Counted from the first letter of the stretch, positions 8,080 through 16,131 are shown. The stretch is 24,601 nt of DNA from a virus (IMGVR_UViG_3300042007_000155:1-24601); one strand, 5' to 3'. The notes: a model not told the origin generated them from the sequence alone. A program made the numbers and translations.

Positions 8080-8358
8080 ATGCTGGAGAAGTTCGAGCTG
8101 GACATCCCGGGCGTGCGGGAGCTGCTGCACGGTCAAGCGGTCCGCGACCTGATCGATGGCTACGCCGAGCAGGTCGCAGACCACGTCAAGGCCAGCCTCC
8201 CCTCCGGGACGCCGGTCGAGGTCCGCAAGTACACGACGGACCGCGGGGCCGCCACGGTCGTCATCGCCGACGTCCGCGGCATGGCCTGGCAGGCCAAGCA
8301 CGGAACGCTCACCCGGGCAGCGGCCGCCACCGGCCTCGAAGTCAAGGACAAGTCGTGA
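8080..8358 (+). CDS. neck protein, HK97 gp10-like
   Basis: A 92-residue protein in the third connector slot. The first half is helical (GVRELLHGQAVRDLIDGYAE followed by QVADHVKASLP), and the second half has short strands (VEVRKYTTDRGAATVVIADV). Helix followed by a DRG..TVVI..-type beta hairpin is the usual look of HK97 gp10-like tail-completion proteins, which bridge the stopper and the tail tube. It is shorter than many members (usually 100-150 residues) and may be a reduced form. ATG 8080 overlaps no gene but follows a purine-rich stretch (AAGGGGGCGGG at 8065-8075); GTG of the next gene overlaps its stop. Confidence 0.7.
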   Translation: MLEKFELDIPGVRELLHGQAVRDLIDGYAEQVADHVKASLPSGTPVEVRKYTTDRGAATVVIADVRGMAWQAKHGTLTRAAAATGLEVKDKS

Positions 8359-8786
8359 AACCGCTGGTCGCCTTCGGGGACTCCCAGGCTGCCGCGGCAG
8401 GCGTGCTGCGCACCGCGCTGGTATCCCGGCCCGAGCCCTATGCGGACGACGTCGCGGTCGGCACGCGCGTCCCCGGGGACAGGTCGCCGGAAGCACCCCA
8501 CCTGCCTTACATCATGGTCCGCAAGGACGCCGACTTCCCCCACTCCTCGATGGCGGACTCGCGCGTCAGCCTGCGCGTCACGGTGTGGCACGAGGACGCC
8601 GACCAGGCACACGACCTGGCGATGCTGTGCCAAGGCCTGTTGCTCGTGCACTCAGGCTCGATCATCCGAGGCGTCCGGCCGGCCACCGGTCCGGTCGCGG
8701 CGGTCGACGAGGTCGCCGGCTCGTACATCGACCTGTCGACCTTCACCGTGATCGCCCATGTGAAGCCCATCCCGCTGACGGCCTGA
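8355..8786 (+). CDS. tail terminator / tail completion protein
   Basis: A 143-residue protein starting at GTG 8355, overlapping the preceding stop as GTGA. It occupies the last place before the major tail gene, where siphoviruses encode the terminator that caps the tail tube. The sequence has an N-terminal helix (DSQAAAAGVLRTAL), a strand with PYIMVRKDADF, a RVSLRVTVWHEDADQAHDLAMLCQG strand-helix unit and a C-terminal strand (YIDLSTFTVIAHVKP). The V.VWH.....A..LA..C.G pattern is typical of actinophage tail terminators. Assignment is by pattern plus order. Confidence 0.78.
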   Translation: MKPLVAFGDSQAAAAGVLRTALVSRPEPYADDVAVGTRVPGDRSPEAPHLPYIMVRKDADFPHSSMADSRVSLRVTVWHEDADQAHDLAMLCQGLLLVHSGSIIRGVRPATGPVAAVDEVAGSYIDLSTFTVIAHVKPIPLTA

Positions 8787-8838
8787 CATGGGCCGCTGAA
8801 CTGCGACGACAACCCTTGACCCAGAGAAGGAGGACGCC

Positions 8839-9606
8839 GTGGCCGGCGACCCGCTGAAGGCAAATCTGTGGACGGACGCGGACGTCTACATCTCCACCAA
8901 CCTCTCCGCGACCCTGCCCGCCGACGCCTCCACGCCGTTCGGTGTGGACTGGGACCTCGTCGGTCTCCTCGACGGCGACGATGGCTTCCCGGAGTCCCGC
9001 GACGAGGACACCGACGACAAGTTCGCGTGGGGCGGCATCCTGGTCAGGACGTCGCGCAACCACTTCAAGCTCACGAAGTCGTTCACCGCGCTCGAGGACA
9101 ACGACACCACCTACTCGCTGCTGTGGCCGGGATCCTCCGCGACGCAGATCATCGTGCCCCGGCCCGCCAAGGTGCTGATCGCCTTCGAGACCCGCGAGGG
9201 CGACAAGGTCCGCCGTCTGATCAGCGCGAACTACGCCGAGATCAGCCTCGACGGCGACCACGGCGAGAACGAGACCGACCTCGAGTCCATGACGTTCGTC
9301 GCCACGATCTACCCGACGGGCGCCGGCGTGCTCTTCGACCGCCAGACCACGCCCACCCTCGTCAGCCTGTCGGTCACTCCGGCCACCCTGTCGATCGCCG
9401 ACGGAGAGATCGGCGCCCTGACCGCAACCGCCACCTACGACGACGCCTCCACCGCGAACGTCACTGCAACCGCGTCCTGGTCGTCCTCGGCCCCCGCGGA
9501 CGCCACCGTCTCCGCGGGCTTCGTCACCGGCGTCGACCCCGGCTCCGCCACCATCACCGCCACCTACGAGGGCCAGTCCGACACCTGCGCCGTCACCGTC
9601 ACCTGA
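8839..9606 (+). CDS. major tail protein with C-terminal Ig-like (Big_2) domain
   Basis: This is the tail tube subunit. GTG 8839 follows an AAGGAGG site at 8827-8833. Residues 1 to about 168 of 255 form the tube domain: ADVYISTNL near the N terminus, a VDWDLVGLLDGDDGF stretch at 36-50 that is frequent in actinophage tube proteins, and a beta-rich core ending in MTFVATIYP. Residues 172-255 form a separate domain starting with LVSLSVTPAT and ending with ATYEGQSDTCAVTVT, which is the Big_2 bacterial Ig-like pattern (V.P.....G....L.AT..Y.D.S...VT..A.W.SS......V......G...G.A.ITATY.G). Such domains decorate the tail surface and may bind host polysaccharide weakly. Here the domain is in frame, with no frameshift needed. 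Confidence 0.9.
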   Translation: MAGDPLKANLWTDADVYISTNLSATLPADASTPFGVDWDLVGLLDGDDGFPESRDEDTDDKFAWGGILVRTSRNHFKLTKSFTALEDNDTTYSLLWPGSSATQIIVPRPAKVLIAFETREGDKVRRLISANYAEISLDGDHGENETDLESMTFVATIYPTGAGVLFDRQTTPTLVSLSVTPATLSIADGEIGALTATATYDDASTANVTATASWSSSAPADATVSAGFVTGVDPGSATITATYEGQSDTCAVTVT

Positions 9607-9609
9607 CCG

Positions 9610-9679
9610 GCGCCCCAACCGCCGGGGCGCGGTCCTTCGTCGCGGTTCGGCCGCGCCCCGGTGCACCACCCGAACCGCG
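9610..9679 (+). terminator. two consecutive hairpins after the major tail gene
   Basis: Right after the major tail stop, GCGCCCC (9610-9616) pairs with GGGGCGC (9624-9630) around a 7-base loop, followed by TCCTTCG. A second perfect inverted repeat, CGCGGTTCGG (9641-9650) with CCGAACCGCG (9670-9679), ends three bases before the AAGGAGG site of the next gene. The first could be a partial terminator that keeps the abundant tube protein above its downstream neighbours. The second could protect the 3' end or restrain translation of the next gene. Neither has a true U-tract, so full termination is not claimed. Confidence 0.5.
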
Positions 9680-9692
9680 ACAAGGAGGCCGC

Positions 9693-10043
9693 ATGCCGCT
9701 CAGCTACACGGATCAAGAGATCCACGACAAGGCAGTCCAGCTCGGCCTCATCCAGCCCGACGAGGCCCTGCCCCGCCACCTGCGAAGCAGAGTCGTCGCA
9801 GCCATGACCCACCAAGCGGCAGCAGATCGCGACCCCGCTCCGGAGCCACAGCTCGCCCAAGAGATCGTCATCCAGCCGGGCGGCCAGATCCTCATCGACG
9901 GAGCCCCCTTCCCCTGGCTCGTCGCCGGCCACCCCATGGACATCGGCCTCAATCCGGACGGGGTCAGCACTGTCCGCATGACCCTGATGGCAGCCCACGT
10001 GCAGGTCATCAGACCCGAACCGCGACCCGAAAGCGAGACCTGA
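9693..10043 (+). CDS. hypothetical tail-region protein
   Basis: A 116-residue protein with a clear AAGGAGG site before ATG 9693, immediately after the second hairpin. No family is recognised. It starts with a helical region (TDQEIHDKAVQLGLIQPDEAL followed by SRVVAAM), has a charged linker, and ends with a compact beta-rich part (IVIQPGGQILIDGAPFPWLVAG, then VSTVRMTLMAAHVQVI). Proteins in this place, between major tail and the tail assembly chaperones, often assist tail assembly or are minor tail components. It ends one base before the chaperone ATG, so it is part of the same transcription unit. Confidence 0.75.
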   Translation: MPLSYTDQEIHDKAVQLGLIQPDEALPRHLRSRVVAAMTHQAAADRDPAPEPQLAQEIVIQPGGQILIDGAPFPWLVAGHPMDIGLNPDGVSTVRMTLMAAHVQVIRPEPRPESET

Positions 10044-10044
10044 C

Positions 10045-10383
10045 ATGACTGCCCGAACCGCGAAGACCCCCGACGACCAGCCGTTCGACTTCAACCTCGA
10101 CGCCGTCGAAGCCGAGGTCGAGCTGCGGCCCTTCCGCGTCAACTTCGGCGGCCGCCGCTGGACGTTCCTGCACATGCAGGAGCTGGACGCCTGGGAGGCC
10201 ATCGAGGCCGCCGCATCAGGTGACGTCGGCGTCGTCGTCGAGAGCATGAAGCTCGCGCTCGGCGACCAGTGGGAGGACTTCCGCAAGCAGCGCATGCCGC
10301 AGTACAAGCTGATGCCGCTCTTCAAGGCCTGGCAGCAGCACTCGGGGGTGAGCGCGGGGGAATCCGAGGCCTCCGGGACCTGA
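10045..10383 (+). CDS. tail assembly chaperone, G-type product
   Basis: A 112-residue protein (lambda gpG equivalent) that would coat the tape measure during tail assembly and then leave. It has the acidic N-terminal part (FNLDAVEAEVELRPFRVNFGGRRWTFLHMQELDAWEAIEAA) and a helical core seen in actinophage chaperones. The reading frame ends at TGA 10381-10383, shortly after two G5 runs. The next frame (-1) continues directly into a longer helical protein with no start or ribosome site of its own. This is the classical arrangement in which most ribosomes make G and a few slip to make G-T. It lies immediately before the tape measure gene, the expected order. Confidence 0.85.
   Translation: MTARTAKTPDDQPFDFNLDAVEAEVELRPFRVNFGGRRWTFLHMQELDAWEAIEAAASGDVGVVVESMKLALGDQWEDFRKQRMPQYKLMPLFKAWQQHSGVSAGESEASGT
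10356..10362 (+). promoter_or_regulatory. candidate -1 frameshift slippery site
   Basis: In the G frame the codons GCG GGG GAA run across GGGGGAA at 10356-10362, about 20 bases before the G-frame stop. A one-base backward slip here enters the -1 frame, which stays open to 10781. A second G5 run, GGGGGTG at 10344-10350, lies just upstream and is an alternative. P-site re-pairing on G runs is perfect in either case, while A-site pairing is not ideal, so the exact slip codon is uncertain. Position relative to the chaperone pair is the strongest support. Confidence 0.6.
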
Positions 10384-10781
10384 TCCGGAGGCACGGCCCA
10401 GCCCTCGAGGCAGACCTGCGCAGCGAGTACGGCGTCCGCCTCCGCGACCTCTACACCGGCGACCTCACCTGGCGCGAGCTCCAGTGCTACGTCCGCGGCC
10501 TGCCCCCGCACGCACGGGTGCGCACGGCCCTGAACGGCGGCCGCCCCGAGCCGTCCGTCGACCAGCTCATCCTTGCCGACCTGGCCGACCTGCTGCTGCG
10601 CCTGACCTGGACGCTGCAGGCCGTCAACTCCGAGAAGGGCAAAGCCCCCAAGCCGCCCAAGCCGTACCGCAGGTGGTGGCTGGAGGAGAAGCCGACGAAG
10701 TCCGCCGACCCGGCGCGGGTCGCCCGCATCGAGGACGCCCGACGCAGGGCCCGCGAGAGAAGAAGCCGCCAAGCCGGCTGA
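10362..10781 (+). CDS. tail assembly chaperone, T extension (made by -1 frameshift)
   Basis: About 139 residues in the -1 frame relative to the preceding chaperone gene. The protein continues as IRGLRDLIRRHGPALEADL, then YGVRLRDLYTGDLTWRELQCYVRGLPP, which matches the usual T domain of actinophage tail chaperones (a helix, then a short L.W..L...I..LP motif), and ends in a basic tail. A GTG at 10269 is in this frame but lacks a ribosome site and its upstream translation is an unrelated shadow, so independent initiation is unlikely. The expected product is a G-T fusion of roughly 245 residues from 10045 to 10781. The T domain recruits tube subunits to the tape measure in lambda. Confidence 0.8.
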   Translation: MRGLRDLIRRHGPALEADLRSEYGVRLRDLYTGDLTWRELQCYVRGLPPHARVRTALNGGRPEPSVDQLILADLADLLLRLTWTLQAVNSEKGKAPKPPKPYRRWWLEEKPTKSADPARVARIEDARRRARERRSRQAG

Positions 10782-10796
10782 CGGAGGGGAGGGCTC

Positions 10797-13700
10797 GTGC
10801 CGAACGTCGGCTACGCCACCATCCAGATCATCCCCTCCGTCCGCGGCATCGGCGATCAACTGCGGAGTCAGCTCATGGGGCCCGCCGAGGACGCCGGAGA
10901 AGATGCCGGAGTCGCGGCAGGCGGATCCCTCAAGGAGAAGCTCGTCGCCGGCGCGGCCATCGCCGGCGTCGCCGCCGGTGCGGTCCTCGTTGCAGGCATC
11001 ACCGAGGCCATTGACCAGGCCGGCATCACCAAGCGCCTGCAGGCCCAGCTCGGAGCGACCGGCCAGGACGCCGCCCGCTACGGCAAGATCGCAGGACAGC
11101 TGTACAGCAAGGGCATCACCGACTCCGTGCAGGAAGGCGCGGACGCCATCCGCGCCGTGGTCAATGCGGGCCTCGTCTCCCCGGACGCCACGAACGCCCA
11201 GCTGGAGTCGATCGCGGGAAAGATGTCCAGCGTCGCGACCACCTTCCAGTCCGACATGGAAATGCAGACACAGGCTGTCGCGGCCATGTTCAAGAACGGT
11301 CTGGCCCCGTCCGCCGAGGACGCGCTGGACATCATCACGGTCGGCCTGCAGAAGTTGGGCCCCAACGCAGAGGACCTCCTGGAGACGTTCCAGGAGTACA
11401 GCATCCAGTTCCGCAAGCTGGGCATCGACGCCAAGACAGCCCTTGGCCTCTTCCAGCAGGGCATCGCCGGAGGCGCCCGCGATACCGACATCATCGCGGA
11501 CGCGTTCAAGGAGTTCTCGATCCGCGCGATCGACATGTCGGAGTCGTCGCAGGACGCGTACAAGGCGCTCGGACTCGACGCGGAGGCGATGTCTCTACAG
11601 ATCGCGAAGGGCGGCGCAGACGCCAGCGCGGGCCTGCAGCTCGTTCTCGACAAGCTGCGGGGAATGGCAGACCCCGTCGAACAGAACGCTGCCGCGGTCG
11701 GCCTCTTCGGTACCCAAGCCGAGGACATGGGCTCGGCCCTCTTCAAGCTCGACCCTGCCGCGGCCGTGGGTGCGCTCGGCGAAGTCGCCGGCGCGGCCGA
11801 ACACCTCGGCCACACCCTCCACTCCGGCCCGACACACGAGCTCGAGGTGTTCGCGCGCACCGTGAAGCAGCGCTTCGTCGAGCTGATCGCCCGCGAGGTG
11901 CTACCGGTCCTGACCAAGGTGATTCACGTCTTCAACGTGGTGCTGGTGCCGCCGCTGCGGGTCCTTGCCTCGGTGTTGGCTGCGGTCCTGGTTCCGGCGT
12001 TCCACGGCCTCATCGCCGCGGGCGTGGCGATCGTCCGCTGGCTGCAGGAGTTCGGCGTCTGGCTGCTGCCGGTGGCTATCGCCGTCGGCGGCGTGACCCT
12101 CGCTCTCACTGCGCAGGCGATTGTCGTGGGTACGGTGACCGCGATCTTCTCCGCGTACCGCGCGGTGATCCTCGCCTGGATGGCAGTGCAACGCGCAGGC
12201 ATAGCCATCCAGGCGGCCTTCAATGCGGTGATGGCAGCCAACCCGGTCATCTTGATCATCACTGCGATCCTCGCTCTGGGTGCCGCGCTCGTCATCGCCT
12301 ACAAGAGGTCGGAGACGTTCCGGGCGATCGTCCAGGGAGCGTGGGAGGGCATTCAGGCCGCCGCCCTGTGGGCCTGGGAGCGGGTCCTCAAGCCGGCCTT
12401 TGAAGGCTTCATGACGGGCATGCGTGCCGTCGGCGATGCCGCGGTGTGGCTGTGGGACAACGCGATCAAGCCGGCCTTCTCGGCTATCGCGACGGCGGCG
12501 CAGACGCTGGCCACCATCTTCATTACCGTCTTCATCGCACCCACCATTTTCGCGATCAAGCTGCTGGCGCCGGTCTTCACGTGGTTGTGGCAGGAGATCA
12601 TCAAGCCTGCCTTCGACGGCATCGCCTCCGCGGCGATGTGGGTGTGGGAGAACGGCATCAAGCCTGCGTTCGGCCAGCTGGTGGCGCTGGTCCGCTTCAC
12701 CGCGACTGTCATCGTGTGGTTCTGGGAGTCCGTGACTCGGCCGGTCTTTTCCGGCATCGCTGCGGGCGCTTTGTGGCTCTGGCAGAACGGCATTAAGCCG
12801 GCGTTCGACGAGATCATGCGCTTGGTCCGCGTCCTCGGCTCCGTAATGACGTGGCTGTGGTCCGGCGTCGTCCGGCCTGCCTGGGACGGCATTGTCGCGG
12901 CTATCAACGGGGCTTGGCAGTACGGCATCAAGCCTGCCTTCGACTTCCTGAAGCGGGGCATCGACGGCATCCGTGACAGCTTCAACTCGGGCGTCAGCGG
13001 GATCAGCAAGATCTGGGACGGCCTGAAGGACGTGGCCCGCAAGCCCGTCCAGTACGTGGTCGACGTCGTCTACAACGACGGCCTCCGCAAGGTCTGGAAC
13101 ACGGTCGCCGACTTCACCGGCGCCAAGCACCTCAGCCCCTTGAAGTTCGCCTCGGGCGGCTCGGTCTTCGGAGCGGGGACGGCCACCTCCGACTCGATCC
13201 CCGCACTGCTCTCCAACGGCGAGCATGTGTGGACCGCGGCCGAGGTCCGCGGCGCCGGCGGACACGCAGCCGTCGAGGCTCTGCGCGCGAGCGCCCTGCG
13301 GGGAGGCTCGGCTTTCGCCAAGGGAGGCGCCGTTGGCGTCCCGCGATTCGCCGAGGGCGGTGTTGTGGACTGGCTGACCGGCGCCGCCCGCAAGATCGGC
13401 GGCGCCGTCATGACCGGCATCGAGTTCGTCTCCAGCCCCGGCCGGGCCTGGGACACCGCCACCCAATACCTGCGGGACCAGATCCGGTCGGGACTGTCGG
13501 GCTCGCAGTGGGCGCAGGCGCTGAGCCAGTTCCCGCTGAAGATGCTGCGCGACCTGAAGGACAAGGTAGTCTCCGCGGCCGAGAGCCTCATCGGTGGTGG
13601 TAACGCCTCCGGCAACGTGGCCGCAGCGATGGCGTTCGCGAGGTCGCAGGCCGGTAAGCCCTACCAGTGGGGCGGCGCCGGCAACCCGTCGTGGGACTGC

Positions 13701-14210
13701 AGCGGCTTCATGTCCGGCATCCAGAAGGTCATCCTGGGGCAGTCGCCCTACGGCAGGCTCTGGAGCACGTTCTCTTTCCAGGGCGGTACGGCGCCGGCAG
13801 GCTGGCACCGCGGACTCCGCTCCCCCTTCATGATCGGCATCACCAACGAGGGTGTCGGTCACACCGCCGGCACGCTCGGCGGCATGAACGTGGAGAGCCG
13901 CGGCGGCGACGGCGTTGTCGTCGGCAACCGCGCCCGCGGATACAACAGCCCGCTCTTCCATGACTGGTACGGCTTTGCCCCCGCGCTGAAGAAATTCGAC
14001 GACGGGGGCTGGCTCCAGCCCGGCCTCACTCTCGCTTACAACGCGACGGGCCGGCCCGAGCCTGTCCTCACCAGTGGCCAGTGGACGGCGATGAACCGCG
14101 GAGGCGGAGCGAGTGATCAGCGCCAGTACACGATCAACCTCAATGGCTCCTCCATGACCTCCGAGGAGCAGGCGGCGAGCCTGATGCGGCGCCTGGAATT
14201 CATCGGCTGA
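10797..14210 (+). CDS. tape measure protein with TM-rich middle, 45-residue repeats and NlpC/P60-like domain
   Basis: The longest gene of the window (1137 residues) sets tail length and is expelled with DNA at infection. GTG 10797 follows GGAGGGGAGGG. Residues 1-370 are helical, including a TMP core of the kind found in lambdoid phages (a long stretch with GQDAARYGKIAGQLYSKGI and an ALGLFQQGI motif). Residues about 375-500 are strongly hydrophobic and may cross the host membrane. Residues about 524-715 carry eight KPAF-type motifs spaced alternately 19 and 26 residues apart. Gly/Phe-rich segments follow. Near the C terminus is an NlpC/P60-like peptidase fold: a GKPYQWGGAGNPSWDCSGF segment with C968 and a VGHTAGTL segment with H1022. 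That domain would cleave peptidoglycan stems locally. At about 1.5 angstroms per residue the tail would be up to roughly 170 nm, less if the C-terminal domain does not contribute. Confidence 0.95.
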   Translation: MPNVGYATIQIIPSVRGIGDQLRSQLMGPAEDAGEDAGVAAGGSLKEKLVAGAAIAGVAAGAVLVAGITEAIDQAGITKRLQAQLGATGQDAARYGKIAGQLYSKGITDSVQEGADAIRAVVNAGLVSPDATNAQLESIAGKMSSVATTFQSDMEMQTQAVAAMFKNGLAPSAEDALDIITVGLQKLGPNAEDLLETFQEYSIQFRKLGIDAKTALGLFQQGIAGGARDTDIIADAFKEFSIRAIDMSESSQDAYKALGLDAEAMSLQIAKGGADASAGLQLVLDKLRGMADPVEQNAAAVGLFGTQAEDMGSALFKLDPAAAVGALGEVAGAAEHLGHTLHSGPTHELEVFARTVKQRFVELIAREVLPVLTKVIHVFNVVLVPPLRVLASVLAAVLVPAFHGLIAAGVAIVRWLQEFGVWLLPVAIAVGGVTLALTAQAIVVGTVTAIFSAYRAVILAWMAVQRAGIAIQAAFNAVMAANPVILIITAILALGAALVIAYKRSETFRAIVQGAWEGIQAAALWAWERVLKPAFEGFMTGMRAVGDAAVWLWDNAIKPAFSAIATAAQTLATIFITVFIAPTIFAIKLLAPVFTWLWQEIIKPAFDGIASAAMWVWENGIKPAFGQLVALVRFTATVIVWFWESVTRPVFSGIAAGALWLWQNGIKPAFDEIMRLVRVLGSVMTWLWSGVVRPAWDGIVAAINGAWQYGIKPAFDFLKRGIDGIRDSFNSGVSGISKIWDGLKDVARKPVQYVVDVVYNDGLRKVWNTVADFTGAKHLSPLKFASGGSVFGAGTATSDSIPALLSNGEHVWTAAEVRGAGGHAAVEALRASALRGGSAFAKGGAVGVPRFAEGGVVDWLTGAARKIGGAVMTGIEFVSSPGRAWDTATQYLRDQIRSGLSGSQWAQALSQFPLKMLRDLKDKVVSAAESLIGGGNASGNVAAAMAFARSQAGKPYQWGGAGNPSWDCSGFMSGIQKVILGQSPYGRLWSTFSFQGGTAPAGWHRGLRSPFMIGITNEGVGHTAGTLGGMNVESRGGDGVVVGNRARGYNSPLFHDWYGFAPALKKFDDGGWLQPGLTLAYNATGRPEPVLTSGQWTAMNRGGGASDQRQYTINLNGSSMTSEEQAASLMRRLEFIG

Positions 14211-14223
14211 GAGGAGGGACATC

Positions 14224-15075
14224 GTGGTGACCCTGCTCGGCCCGCGCACCGTCACCCTCGGCGGCCTGGAACTACTTGCTACTGATGACGCCGGTGTCGA
14301 CTGGGTGGTCGCCGACGTCAAGGGCTGGGACTCGCCGGACGTCCGCGCGGAGACCAGCGTTCGCCAGGCGGATCACGGAGTATGGGCGTCGCCTGTCTAC
14401 CTGGGGGCGCGGCCGATCACCATCACCGGGTCGCTCGACGCCCCCGACACGGCGAGCAGGGACGCTGCGGTAGAGCAGCTGCTTGCCGCGGTATCCCTCA
14501 CCGACACGCTGCTCGTCGTCGGGGAATCGACGCCAAAGCAGGCTACGGTGCGCCGGTCGGACGCGGTGCTGGTCGAGCTGATGGGCCCCTTTGCCGCACG
14601 GTACAGCCTCGCCGTCACCGCTGCCGACCCCCGCCGCTACTCCACGGTCCTGCAGTCTCAGTCGACCGCTCTGCCGTCCACGTCCGGTGGCCTGTCGGTG
14701 CCGCTGTCGACGCCGCTCAGCATCTCCACCACGACGGTGTCCGGCAGCATCACCCTGGTCAACGAGGGCACGATCGGCACCCGCCCGATTTTCACGGTGA
14801 CGGGACCGGTCACCAACCCGACGATCACTGTCCAGTATCCCGACGGCACCGTCCGGGCCCTGCTCTACAGCAGCTCCCTGGAGGCCGGCGACGAGCTCGT
14901 CATCGACACCGACCTGCACTCGGTGGTCCTCAACGGGGCCGTGTCCCGGCGCCTGTACCTATCCGGGCAGTGGCCGGAGATCCCGCCCGGTACTGCGGTG
15001 ACGGTCGGCTGGTACGCCGACTCCTACGACGCCAACGCTTTGCTGACCGGCACCTGCCGCTCGGCCTGGATGTGA
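14224..15075 (+). CDS. distal tail protein (Dit-like)
   Basis: A 283-residue protein following the tape measure, with GAGAGGAGGGA before GTG 14224. Dit proteins form the hexameric ring at the tail tip that joins tube to baseplate. The first 135 residues contain the belt-like region with DVKGWDSPDVRAET, a YLGARPITITGSL strand and a DAAVEQLLAAV helix, and a VELMGPFAARYSLAVTAADPRRYS segment that marks the end of the Dit N-terminal domain. The C-terminal half is an all-beta, galectin-like domain (VNEGTIGTRPIFTVTGPVTNPTI, then LEAGDELVIDTDLHSVVLNG), as in SPP1 gp19.1 and relatives. The assignment is well supported by order and by this domain pattern, though no single catalytic residue is involved. 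Confidence 0.85.
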   Translation: MVTLLGPRTVTLGGLELLATDDAGVDWVVADVKGWDSPDVRAETSVRQADHGVWASPVYLGARPITITGSLDAPDTASRDAAVEQLLAAVSLTDTLLVVGESTPKQATVRRSDAVLVELMGPFAARYSLAVTAADPRRYSTVLQSQSTALPSTSGGLSVPLSTPLSISTTTVSGSITLVNEGTIGTRPIFTVTGPVTNPTITVQYPDGTVRALLYSSSLEAGDELVIDTDLHSVVLNGAVSRRLYLSGQWPEIPPGTAVTVGWYADSYDANALLTGTCRSAWM

Positions 15076-15084
15076 GGAGGACCC

Positions 15085-16131
15085 ATGGTCGCCACTGATC
15101 CGCTCTGGCTGCCCGGCCTCAGCTATGACGAGGTCGAGCTCCGCAAAATGGACGCGAACTACACGATGGCGGACGGCACGGCGGGAGGCCTCCGTGCGGG
15201 CATCCGTGCCGGCGACCCCGGATTCGCCGTCAGCCTGGCCGGCACCACCGTCAACGTCACCGGCGGAACCGCTGTGGTGACGCGCAGCGGGCAGGGCGCG
15301 TACCGGGTCCAGATGGCTGCGACGAGCCCCGGCACACTGGCCGCCGCGCACGGCACGTTCGCGCGGATCGACCTGGTCTATCTGCGGGTGTGGGACAACT
15401 CTGTCGACTCGTCCGGCCTGGTGAAAGCCGACACGGTCCTGCTGACCGGTACGCCGTCCGGGTCGCCCGCGATCCCGACGCCGTCGGCGACGGTCATCTA
15501 CATCCCGCTGGCCACGATCAGCGTCCCGAACACAGGCGGTGGCGGCACCGGGTCGGCCACCGTCTCGAGCGCCATCCGACAGACGACTGTCGCCCCGGGC
15601 GGCATCTTGCCGGTCTCGTCGGCCACGGACATCGCGATCAGCGGCACCTACACCGGGCAGGCCCGCTACAACACGGTCCGCGGGGTGCCCGAGTATTGGA
15701 CCGGCTCGGTCTGGCGGGCGCAGGGTGACTATGTCGCCTACACCCCGTCGTGGACGGCAGCAACCGCCAACCCGACCCTCGGCAACGGGACCTTGACGGC
15801 GCGCTGGACCAGGGTCGGCGGCCAGATCCACGTCATCGGCTCCCTGATCCTCGGCTCCACGTCCAGTGGCGGCACGGGCGTCTGGAGCATCTCCCTGCCC
15901 GTGGCGAATGCCGCCAACGGCCTGAGCACGTTCGGGACCTGCGACTACGCGGTGACTTTCACCAACGACTACCTCGGCATCGTGCAGATCGAGTCGGGGG
16001 CGTCCTCGATGCTGTTCGTCGTCAAAACCTCCTCGAACTCCTCGTCGGCGAGCCAGGTCAGCAACACGGTGCCGGTCGCGGCCTCGTCGTCGTCGCGCCT
16101 GTACTGGTCTGTGCAGTACGAGTCGGCCTGA
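15085..16131 (+). CDS. minor tail / tail-tip protein, possible receptor-binding end
   Basis: A 348-residue protein with a GAGGAGG site before ATG 15085. The N-terminal third resembles the baseplate-attachment part of actinophage minor tail proteins (DPLWLPGLSYDEVELRKMD, then a long beta-rich segment with RIDLVYLRVWDN). A Gly/Ser/Thr-rich connector follows. The last 135 residues begin with YTPSWTAATANPTLGNGTL and continue with ARWTRVGGQIHVIGSLILG, a pattern common in phage tail tips and host-contact modules. This makes it the best candidate for a receptor-contact protein here, but binding target cannot be read from sequence. Its stop overlaps the next gene start (TGATG). Confidence 0.75.
   Translation: MVATDPLWLPGLSYDEVELRKMDANYTMADGTAGGLRAGIRAGDPGFAVSLAGTTVNVTGGTAVVTRSGQGAYRVQMAATSPGTLAAAHGTFARIDLVYLRVWDNSVDSSGLVKADTVLLTGTPSGSPAIPTPSATVIYIPLATISVPNTGGGGTGSATVSSAIRQTTVAPGGILPVSSATDIAISGTYTGQARYNTVRGVPEYWTGSVWRAQGDYVAYTPSWTAATANPTLGNGTLTARWTRVGGQIHVIGSLILGSTSSGGTGVWSISLPVANAANGLSTFGTCDYAVTFTNDYLGIVQIESGASSMLFVVKTSSNSSSASQVSNTVPVAASSSSRLYWSVQYESA

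Noticed and set aside
8787-8838. Promoter before the major tail gene (TTGACC at about 8815)
   Set aside because: There is no -10 hexamer at a suitable distance; the ribosome site begins almost at once.
10269-10781. Independent gene for the T chaperone starting at GTG 10269
   Set aside because: It has no ribosome site, and its first 30 residues are a shadow of the G frame; frameshifting explains the arrangement better.
11901-14321. 806-codon minus-strand frame opposite the tape measure
   Set aside because: Arg/Asp/His-rich shadow with a repeated pattern that mirrors the tape measure repeats; no domain.
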